Shown piece by piece: positions 1 through 4,094 of a stretch of 5,581 bases of DNA. The notes beneath the pieces are model-generated. The model ran no database searches. It worked only from the letters and a program-made list of their open reading frames with translations, and was not told the DNA's origin. The stretch is from Clostridia bacterium (GTDB lineage: Bacteria > Bacillota > DSM-521 > Neomoorellales > SLTJ01). The number at the start of each line of letters is the position of its first letter. Positions within the stretch are counted from its first letter, which is position 1. The translations under genes and the position numbers were made by a program. The stretch is from NCBI GenBank assembly GCA_014360105.1, contig JACIYD010000121.1, forward strand, positions 1 through 5,581, written 5' to 3'.

Positions 1-348
1 CTGCGTTCCCTGGCCGTCTCGCGGGAAAAAGTCAGGGAGAACGTGGAAGAATTCCGCCTGCCCGATGGCCGGCGGCTCTACCTTCTGGCCGAGGGGCGAC
101 TGGTAAACCTGGCCGCCGCGGAAGGCCACCCGGCCCAGGTGATGGACATGAGTTTCGCCAACCAGGCCCTGACGGTGGAATGGCTCTACAAAGGGGGAGC
201 AAGAGAACTCGAGTGCCAGGTCTATCCCGTGCCCGGGGAAATCGACCGTCACGTAGCCGCGTTAAAGCTGGCGAGCATGGGCGTTCGCCTGGAAAAGCTC
301 ACCCCGGCCCAGGAAGAGTACCTAAGGTCCTGGCAGGCGGGAACGTAA
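1..348 (+). CDS. ahcY: S-adenosylhomocysteine hydrolase (adenosylhomocysteinase), C-terminal part
   Basis: Partial: the reading frame is open from base 1 and ends at TAA 346-348, so 115 C-terminal residues are visible and the start lies outside the window. The enzyme reversibly splits S-adenosylhomocysteine into adenosine and homocysteine in the cytoplasm, using bound NAD, and so relieves product inhibition of methyltransferases. The diagnostic stretch is the family signature [17 protein letters not shown], encoded about 76-126, followed by [15 protein letters not shown]. Family knowledge: the asparagine in LVNL and the GHP motif belong to the NAD/substrate-binding core. The protein ends [16 protein letters not shown] and lacks the Lys-x-x-x-Tyr tail seen in animal and many bacterial enzymes; as I recall, this short ending is typical of the archaeal/Thermotoga-type clade, so I do not read it as truncation. 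Its last 27 bases overlap the end of a convergent gene. Identification is very secure; upstream context is not visible. Confidence 0.95.
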   Translation: MRSLAVSREKVRENVEEFRLPDGRRLYLLAEGRLVNLAAAEGHPAQVMDMSFANQALTVEWLYKGGARELECQVYPVPGEIDRHVAALKLASMGVRLEKLTPAQEEYLRSWQAGT

Positions 349-642
349 AGGGGCCTCCGGAGCGCTTACCTCTTCCAGTTTGCGCTGCCAGTAGGCCAGT
401 TTTTCTTCCATCTCCCGTACCAACCGACGGTCTACCTCCGTATTGTAGCCGCCTTCGGCGCGGGCCTTGGCTTCTTCGAGGTAACCGGTATAGGCCGCCA
501 GACAACGCTGGTAGAGGAGCATGGCATACGCCGCGCGTTCGCGTTCGTGCTGCCACGGGGAATTCTGCCACTGCCGGATAGCGGCTTTCAACAGATCGAA
601 CAGGCTTTCCCCTTCCTGGCGCAGATTAATCAGGAACTCCAT
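322..642 (-). CDS. uncharacterised small helical protein
   Basis: I do not recognise the family with certainty. The 106-residue product starts at ATG 642-640 and ends at TAG 324-322. It is rich in Glu, Arg, Gln, Leu, Trp and Tyr and looks almost wholly alpha-helical: helices near residues 1-25, 32-63 (aromatic, with repeated Tyr/Leu) and 69-92 ([17 protein letters not shown], coiled-coil-like). The last 15 residues are Pro/Arg-rich and probably disordered. There is no signal peptide or membrane segment, so a cytoplasmic protein is likely. Amino-acid make-up and codon choice look like a genuine gene, unlike the Arg/Pro-heavy reading on the opposite strand. It follows rsgI by 98 bases on the same strand and could be the last gene of that operon or have its own promoter. 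An in-frame TGA upstream leaves ATG 642 as the only plausible start, but no well-spaced ribosome binding site precedes it; a strong hairpin does. Its end overlaps the end of ahcY. Confidence 0.68.
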   Translation of the reverse strand: MEFLINLRQEGESLFDLLKAAIRQWQNSPWQHERERAAYAMLLYQRCLAAYTGYLEEAKARAEGGYNTEVDRRLVREMEEKLAYWQRKLEEVSAPEAPLRSRLPGP

Positions 643-651
643 GGCTGCTAC

Positions 652-674
652 GCCGCCGGCTCCCTGCCGACGGC
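652..674 (-). other. GC-rich hairpin in the leader of the small helical protein gene
   Basis: Read on the minus strand, the 9-base arm GCCGTCGGC (674-666) pairs fully with GCCGGCGGC (660-652), with one central U-G wobble, around the 5-base loop AGGGA. Only 9 bases separate it from ATG 642. There is no T-tract after it in the minus direction, so it is not an ordinary intrinsic terminator for rsgI. On the plus strand the central pair becomes a C/A mismatch. It could be an attenuator, an RNA-stability or processing element, or a structure that moves the loop purines closer to the start codon. The structure is plain from sequence; the role is inference. Confidence 0.5.
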
Positions 675-740
675 TTTGCTTTCACCTCGTTTTCTGCCGC
701 AAAGTCTTTAAGTCAATGGTACCATGGGCCAAAGCGGGCG

Positions 741-1877
741 TCAAGGCGAGCGCCCTGGTCCAGGTCCAGCTTGTTGCTTCCGGTCTTTGGCTCCCTCGTC
801 GGCGCAAGCCTCATGGATACTGGTGCTCGAACTTTCTGGGTTGGCCTGGGTAGGCTTGCGCTCTTGCCCGCCGCTGGACCGATCGGCTGCCTCCTTTTTC
901 TTGGACTGCCCGCCGGAGCGTGGCGGCACGAGCTTCTCCTGCGGCGAGACAGAGGAATTCCCGCCACCTCGGCGCTCATGCGCCGATACAGGGAGGCGGT
1001 CGGGCGGCCCTGAGCGCGGCCCTTCCTCCTTGCCCTTCCCGCCGGCAGCCGGCTCGTGTCCTGCCTGAGCTTCCTCTGCGCGCGACGGTCCGCCAGGTGC
1101 TTTCTTCCCCGGCCGGCTCGCGGGTGGTGATTCCGGTGGCGCGAGCAGGGCGCGCAAGTCTCTTTGCTTTTCTCGTGCCAATGCGGCCAACCCTTTGTTC
1201 TTCATTTCTTCCGGTTCCAGGGAAACGCCGCTTTCCTTGAGGGCGCGCCAGGCGGCGTACTGTCCGGCCGAAAGTCCGAGCCGGCGCGCCTCGCGGTGAG
1301 CTGCCGCCGGTAGATTAACCACCACTACCTGGGCTCCCCCTTGAAGCTCGGCCACCGCCTCCTCTGCCGTACGCGCTACCTTCTCCTGGCATGCGGCATC
1401 GGCCCGTTTCTCGCCCGTCACCGTCACCAGCACCAGGTCGCCTTCCTGCCGGCCGTAGCCCAGATCGGCCGCCCGGGTGATAAGGCGTTGTATCGCCTGT
1501 TCCACCTTGCGGCCCCAGAGCGGCTGGCCGACGACCAACTGCCGACCGGCCGTGTCCAAGGGCACCACCCGCACCACACGGTCTTGCGCGTTCACGCCGA
1601 GCTCCAAGCTAGGGTTGATGTCCAGGCTCACCCAATAGGCTACCGCCGGATAAACCGGAAGAAGCAGGCCCGCAAGGAGGATGGCAAGAGCAAGACAAGC
1701 GGCCCAAGCCCAGGGGCGGAAAAGGCGAACCTTCTCCTCGGGCACGGTGAAAGAAATCTCTTCCCCAACGCGCACTTCCCGCCCGGCGAGGGGCAACTTC
1801 ACAAACTCCCCTTCCGGCGTGAGGACGATGCTCCTTTGTCCGTCCGTCTCCACGACGAGACCCTGCTTGCTAGCCAC
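741..1877 (-). CDS. rsgI: RsgI-type membrane anti-sigma-I factor
   Basis: Single-pass membrane protein that sequesters SigI. I favour GTG 1877-1875 (378 residues): GGGGGTGA sits 8 bases upstream and the start overlaps the sigI stop (GTGGCTAG). ATG 1892 would add 5 residues but has no ribosome binding site. Domains: residues 1-50 are an RsgI N-terminal cytoplasmic domain (IVLTPEGEF is the typical core), which binds SigI; residues about 56-82 are a membrane helix (PWAWAACLALAILLAGLLL and onward); residues 83 to about 245 are the extracytoplasmic region, opening with SLDINPSLELGVN. The Asn88-Pro89 bond in DINPS is where RsgI proteins are known to self-cleave, which links sensing to SigI release. 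From about residue 246 the protein is a low-complexity tail (Gly, Ser, Pro, Lys, Glu, Arg), with no carbohydrate-binding or other sensor domain that I can see. The last part of the tail is encoded within a dispersed repeat (765-815). Identification is strong; the ligand is unknown. Confidence 0.9.
   Translation of the reverse strand: MASKQGLVVETDGQRSIVLTPEGEFVKLPLAGREVRVGEEISFTVPEEKVRLFRPWAWAACLALAILLAGLLLPVYPAVAYWVSLDINPSLELGVNAQDRVVRVVPLDTAGRQLVVGQPLWGRKVEQAIQRLITRAADLGYGRQEGDLVLVTVTGEKRADAACQEKVARTAEEAVAELQGGAQVVVVNLPAAAHREARRLGLSAGQYAAWRALKESGVSLEPEEMKNKGLAALAREKQRDLRALLAPPESPPASRPGKKAPGGPSRAEEAQAGHEPAAGGKGKEEGPRSGPPDRLPVSAHERRGGGNSSVSPQEKLVPPRSGGQSKKKEAADRSSGGQERKPTQANPESSSTSIHEACADEGAKDRKQQAGPGPGRSP
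765..815 (+). repeat. dispersed repeat, copy A (inside the rsgI 3' end)
   Basis: About 51 bases that match, in inverted orientation, positions 3984-3936. The core TTTGGCTCCCT-C-GT-C-GGCGCAAGCCTC-A-TG (785-815) differs from the other copy at three positions, all transitions. The flank TCCAG-C-TTGTT is shared with one mismatch, and a 2-base length difference lies between flank and core. Overall about 42 of 51 aligned positions agree by hand count. This copy lies within coding sequence for the extreme RsgI tail, read antisense to the gene. Neither transposase nor target-site duplication is visible. It could be a small non-autonomous mobile repeat or a conserved structured element; I do not recognise a named family. 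Confidence 0.7.
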
Positions 1878-2571
1878 GACCTTCACCCCCATCGAGGCGG
1901 GCAAGATAAGCAGCCAGATGGCTATACTTTTCCGGCGCACCAAGAACCAGTGCCAGTGCAATAAGGTACTTGCGCCCGCGCTCCAGGGTCTTGCGGTGAA
2001 CCCGAGAAGCGCGGGCCAATTCTTGCAAGGGTACCCGCCCCGTGCGCCGCAATTCGTCCAACAAGGGCGCCGCCGCAAGGTGGCGGGCAGCCTGGATCAG
2101 GCGGTGACGCGTCTCACGGTGCTTGGGACAAATGGCCGCCAGTTCCTGAAAGGTGATGCCAAAACGGGCCAATTCCCCGGCATAACGTTTGATTTCCTCG
2201 CCACGCTCCCAGGCGAGCCATTCTTCCTCGCCCGGAAGGGCCTTTTGGTTTTGCGCTGCGGCCGCCGCAGCCGCCTTTTGCTGCCGGGACTCCCGGCGCA
2301 GGTAGTCGGTGAGGCGGCTCCGGATGATCAGGTGGGCGTACGTCCTGAAGGAAGCGCCCCGTTCTACCCGGTAGGAATCGATGGCCTCGTTCAGGGCGAT
2401 CAAGCCGATGCTCAATTCGTCGTCGCGGCCCCATTCAAGGGGCCGCCGGCAGAAGGCCGACGCCACCCGCTGTACCAGGGGGCGGTACGCCAAGAGAATT
2501 TCCTCCCTGGCCACCGCATCGCCCGCCTTGGCCCGGGCGAGGATTTCCATTTCCCGGTCCGGTCCGGTCAA
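1870..2571 (-). CDS. sigI: RNA polymerase sigma factor SigI
   Basis: Sigma-70-family factor of the SigI group; in known Firmicutes it directs heat, cell-wall or polysaccharide-response genes. Residues 24-93 form sigma region 2, with RDDELSIGLIALNEAIDSY (49-67) and SFRTYAHLIIRSRLTDYLRRE (74-94) matching Bacillus SigI (DDEFSIGLIAFNEAI, VIDYIRKE). An Ala-rich linker follows (100-106). Residues about 135-222 form the SigI C-terminal domain, with CPKHRETRHRLIQAA (148-162) and helix-turn-helix-like PLQELARASRVHRKTLERGRK (181-201). I chose TTG 2571-2569 (233 residues) because GGGGAGGG (2586-2579) stands at ideal spacing; ATG 2550 (226 residues) is in frame but lacks such a site. The frame stays open upstream into the hydrolase gene, but that part is Arg/Pro-rich and is not SigI. 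The stop overlaps the rsgI start by 8 bases, which implies translational coupling of the sigma factor to its inhibitor. Confidence 0.93.
   Translation of the reverse strand: MTGPDREMEILARAKAGDAVAREEILLAYRPLVQRVASAFCRRPLEWGRDDELSIGLIALNEAIDSYRVERGASFRTYAHLIIRSRLTDYLRRESRQQKAAAAAAAQNQKALPGEEEWLAWERGEEIKRYAGELARFGITFQELAAICPKHRETRHRLIQAARHLAAAPLLDELRRTGRVPLQELARASRVHRKTLERGRKYLIALALVLGAPEKYSHLAAYLARLDGGEGRG
1883..1890 (-). promoter_or_regulatory. rsgI ribosome binding site deciding a GTG start
   Basis: GGGGGTGA on the minus strand matches the consensus GGAGGTGA at 7 of 8 positions. Eight bases separate its GGGGG from GTG 1877, inside the end of sigI. The nearby ATG 1892 overlaps this motif and has only CGCCTCG-type sequence before it. 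Confidence 0.6.
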
Positions 2572-2578
2572 GCCGTTA

Positions 2579-2586
2579 CCCTCCCC
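2579..2586 (-). promoter_or_regulatory. sigI ribosome binding site deciding a TTG start
   Basis: GGGGAGGG on the minus strand contains the consensus GGAGG (2584-2580), exactly 8 bases before TTG 2571. No comparable site precedes the next in-frame ATG at 2550. Confidence 0.7.
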
Positions 2587-2612
2587 GGCCGTGCCCGTAA
2601 CGTCCCTATCGT

Positions 2613-3407
2613 TTATACGCTCCGGTGGAGGTGTTTTTGGGGGTCCAGCTCCATCAGCCAGCGGAAGAAGGTCTGCCAAACCTTTTCGTAATGTTCGCTG
2701 TAAACGTGGTCCGCGCCTGGCACTACCAGGAGCTGTTTTGGTTCCCGCGCCGCTTGCCAAAGGGCGTAAACATCGCCTACCGGCACCACTTCGTCCCGGT
2801 CGCCGTGACACAAGAGAACGGGCCGCGGGCTGATGCGACGCACGCAGTCCAGCACGTCGTAGCGCTCCAGGTCGGCAAAAAACTCCTCCTTAAGATAGAC
2901 GCGCACCCCGAGAATACTGTCCCAGGCCAAAACGCCTTCCGCCGTCGGCTTGGCCCGCGCCCGGGGAAAGCTACGCCGGGGAAAGCCCACGGCCGACCAG
3001 GTACAGACCGCCCGGACGCGCTGATCCTGGGGCGCCTGGCAGAGGACGGTGGTGCCGCCAAAACTGCGCCCCAGGGTGACGATGGGTCCGTACCCCAAGG
3101 ACTCGGCCAGGTCAACGGCCGCGGTCAGATCGGCAATCTGCCCCGAGAGCGTTAGGTCGCTGAAATTGCCCTCGCTTTCCCCGTTGCCGGCAAAGTCAAA
3201 GAGAAGCGTTGCCCAGCCGGTGGTCGCACCCAGCGCCTCGGCCATGGCCAGGGCCTTCCCTTGTCCTTCTTTGGTGCCGGTAAAGCCATGGCAGACGACC
3301 ACCAGCGGTCGCGGCCCACCGAAGTTTCCCGGCGGGGTATAGAGGAGGCCTGCAAGCCGAAGACCGCGTCGGTTACGAAAAGATAGCTTTTGCCACTGCC
3401 CTCGCAA
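2613..3407 (-). CDS. alpha/beta hydrolase (serine esterase / dienelactone-hydrolase-like)
   Basis: Cytoplasmic serine hydrolase of 264 residues, the usual size for the family. It starts at TTG 3407-3405, supported by GGAGAGGGTG (3423-3414) just upstream. Elements seen in order: strand and oxyanion motif LVVVCHGFTGTKEG with HGF at 40-42; LLFDFAGNGESEG (68-80), the family's D-x-x-G-x-G-x-S loop; nucleophile elbow GRSFGG with Ser115; a short lid (about 144-185, PRRSFPRARAKP and onward); HGDRDEVVP (201-209) with Asp205 as the probable acid; and GADHVYSE with His234 as the probable base. The triad is therefore complete. There is no signal peptide. The substrate cannot be inferred; general esterase, thioesterase or peptidase-like activity are all possible. 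It begins 3 bases after the stop of the TIGR04076-type gene, so the two are almost certainly co-transcribed, and sigI follows after 41 bases. Its end contains the candidate SigI promoter. Confidence 0.92.
   Translation of the reverse strand: MRGQWQKLSFRNRRGLRLAGLLYTPPGNFGGPRPLVVVCHGFTGTKEGQGKALAMAEALGATTGWATLLFDFAGNGESEGNFSDLTLSGQIADLTAAVDLAESLGYGPIVTLGRSFGGTTVLCQAPQDQRVRAVCTWSAVGFPRRSFPRARAKPTAEGVLAWDSILGVRVYLKEEFFADLERYDVLDCVRRISPRPVLLCHGDRDEVVPVGDVYALWQAAREPKQLLVVPGADHVYSEHYEKVWQTFFRWLMELDPQKHLHRSV
2621..2644 (-). promoter_or_regulatory. candidate SigI-type promoter for sigI-rsgI
   Basis: On the minus strand ACCCCC (2644-2639) is followed after 14 bases by CGGA (2624-2621), about 50 bases upstream of the sigI TTG. 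Known SigI promoters in Bacillus carry an ACCCCC-like -35 and a CGAA -10, so the match is 6/6 and 3/4, and the placement suits an autoregulated sigma gene. It lies in coding sequence of the upstream hydrolase, and the exact spacing required by this SigI is unknown, so this is a hypothesis. Confidence 0.35.
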
Positions 3408-3410
3408 ACG

Positions 3411-3779
3411 CTACACCCTCTCCAGGCGAAAGACGACCGTTCCCCCACCGGTATAATGGCAGGGGTCGAGGCATTGCACATACGCTGCCTCGCCCGACCC
3501 ACCCTTGGCCAACCCCAGAGCGGCCGCACTCACGCCGTGGTAGAGTGCTACGTAATAAGGCATGACGGAGGTCAGGGAATGAAGACAAACGGCATTGGTT
3601 TCCGCCAGGTTAAGGCGGTAACCATCGTCCAGGGTGATTTTGTATCCCGCCCGGTAGACCGGACAGGTTCCCTTTACTTCTACCACCGTAATCACCAGCT
3701 TCCGCTTAACAGCGTCTGCGGCACCGGCCGCCCCTACCTCCCAGCGCCTTGCCGCTCCGCCCCGCAGGGGATGAACCAT
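3411..3779 (-). CDS. TIGR04076-family small cysteine-containing protein
   Basis: 122 residues from ATG 3779-3777 to TAG 3413-3411. The body from about residue 25 looks like the TIGR04076 family of small proteins common in anaerobic bacteria and archaea: KLVITVVEVKGTCPVYRAG (27-45), then AVCLHSLTSVMPYYVALYHGV (63-83), then AYVQCLDPCHYTGGGTVVF (99-117). Conserved-type cysteines are Cys39, Cys65 and Cys103; Cys107 is an additional one. The cysteines could bind metal or act in redox chemistry, but the family's function is not known to me. The first 23 residues (Arg/Gly/Ala-rich) are extra compared with the usual length of about 90-100 residues. No better in-frame start codon exists close to the family start, so the ATG is kept with some doubt; its ribosome binding site is weak. 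It is the first gene of the probable operon, downstream of an extended -10 promoter. Recognised from memory of the motif pattern. Confidence 0.78.
   Translation of the reverse strand: MVHPLRGGAARRWEVGAAGAADAVKRKLVITVVEVKGTCPVYRAGYKITLDDGYRLNLAETNAVCLHSLTSVMPYYVALYHGVSAAALGLAKGGSGEAAYVQCLDPCHYTGGGTVVFRLERV
3414..3423 (-). promoter_or_regulatory. hydrolase ribosome binding site deciding a TTG start
   Basis: GGAGAGGGTG on the minus strand overlaps the end of the upstream gene and stands 6 bases before TTG 3407. It makes the TTG start convincing and suggests translational coupling across the 3-base gap. Confidence 0.7.
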
Positions 3780-3812
3780 AAGATCTCGGCCCGCCTTTCC
3801 GCCGTTTTTCCG

Positions 3813-4016
3813 CTATGCTCTCGCCCACCCCATTATAGCATCTCGTGGCCTGCTCCGACACAGGGTTAGCCGCTGACGTAATTCCAAGACTTCTAGCATG
3901 GCGGCGCGCCGGGCCTGGCGTACCCCCATTCGGCCCACGAGGCTTGCGCCAACAAGGGAGCCAAAGCAAAAGGAACAAACTGGAGATAGGCCGGGAACCC
4001 CATTGCCCGTCATCAC
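3813..4016 (-). CDS. doubtful small ORF in the divergent region
   Basis: A 67-residue reading frame from ATG 4016 (a second ATG follows at 4013) to TAG 3815-3813. For: GAGAGGG stands directly upstream at usable distance from the second ATG, and the reading FGSLVGASL is shared with repeat copy A in a frame where two of the three core differences are synonymous. Against: the C-terminus would run through the TATAAT element, the N-terminus faces the rtcB promoter, there is no recognisable fold, and part of it is simply the repeat. Low-confidence alternatives are a leader peptide, a remnant of a mobile repeat, or no gene at all. Confidence 0.2.
   Translation of the reverse strand: MMTGNGVPGLSPVCSFCFGSLVGASLVGRMGVRQARRAAMLEVLELRQRLTLCRSRPRDAIMGWARA
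3832..3840 (-). promoter_or_regulatory. extended -10 promoter for the minus-strand operon
   Basis: The minus strand reads TGCTATAAT: a perfect TATAAT (3837-3832) preceded by the extended -10 TG (3840-3839). No good -35 hexamer lies 16-18 bases upstream (TGTCGG at 17), which fits an extended -10 promoter. Predicted transcription starts near 3825, leaving a leader of about 45 bases before ATG 3779. Confidence 0.55.
3936..3984 (-). repeat. dispersed repeat, copy B (intergenic)
   Basis: Inverted partner of 765-815. On the minus strand the core TTTGGCTCCCT-T-GT-T-GGCGCAAGCCTC-G-TG (3965-3936, within the full span to 3984) repeats copy A with transitions only. Similarity stops just after GTG at 3936 and near TCCAG at 3984, giving fairly sharp edges on both sides. 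It lies about 100 bases upstream of the minus-strand -10 element and about 20 bases from the rtcB -35 element. Confidence 0.7.
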
Positions 4017-4031
4017 CCTCTCGGCTATGAT
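4003..4031 (+). promoter_or_regulatory. sigma-A-type promoter for rtcB
   Basis: TTGCCC (4003-4008) and TATGAT (4026-4031) are separated by exactly 17 bases, matching TTGACA and TATAAT at 4 and 5 of 6 positions. Transcription would start near 4038, giving an rtcB leader of about 57 bases. Confidence 0.6.
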
Positions 4032-4094
4032 TTAAAGAGGCAAGAACTACGAGATGCTAAACCCAAAGAGGGAAACGAGGTTTGCGCGAAAGCC

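Larger units (their letters stand above)
3780..4094. other. divergent intergenic region
   Basis: These 315 bases separate the minus-strand operon from rtcB. They hold an extended -10 element for the minus strand (3840-3832), a -35/-10 pair for the plus strand (4003-4031), copy B of the dispersed repeat (3936-3984), a GGCGCGCC palindrome (3903-3910) and a 67-residue minus-strand ORF of doubtful reality. No tRNA, known riboswitch or intrinsic terminator was recognised. Confidence 0.6.

Noticed and set aside
309..333. CCAGGA...TCCTGG stem between ahcY and the convergent gene as a terminator
   Set aside because: Only 6 base pairs, a 13-base loop and no T-tract on either side; it lies within both coding regions.
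711..716. TTGACT (minus strand) as a -35 box for the small helical protein gene
   Set aside because: No acceptable -10 hexamer follows at 16-18 bases (AAAACG at 17).
716..725. ATGGTACCAT palindrome downstream of rsgI
   Set aside because: A perfect 10-base palindrome without a loop or T-run is not a terminator, and an isolated case is weak evidence for a protein-binding site.
1341..2691. Long plus-strand frames (1341-1964, 1681-2691) over sigI and rsgI
   Set aside because: Composition is Arg/Pro/His-heavy with no motif, whereas the minus strand encodes clear SigI and RsgI.
2572..2811. N-terminal extension of the sigI frame into the hydrolase gene
   Set aside because: The extension is Arg/Gly/Pro-rich, has no sigma-factor similarity and overlaps the hydrolase's C-terminal catalytic region; TTG 2571 has an ideal ribosome binding site.
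3735..3745. GGGAGGTAGGG on the minus strand as an internal ribosome binding site for the TIGR04076-type gene
   Set aside because: No in-frame ATG, GTG or TTG follows at a usable distance.
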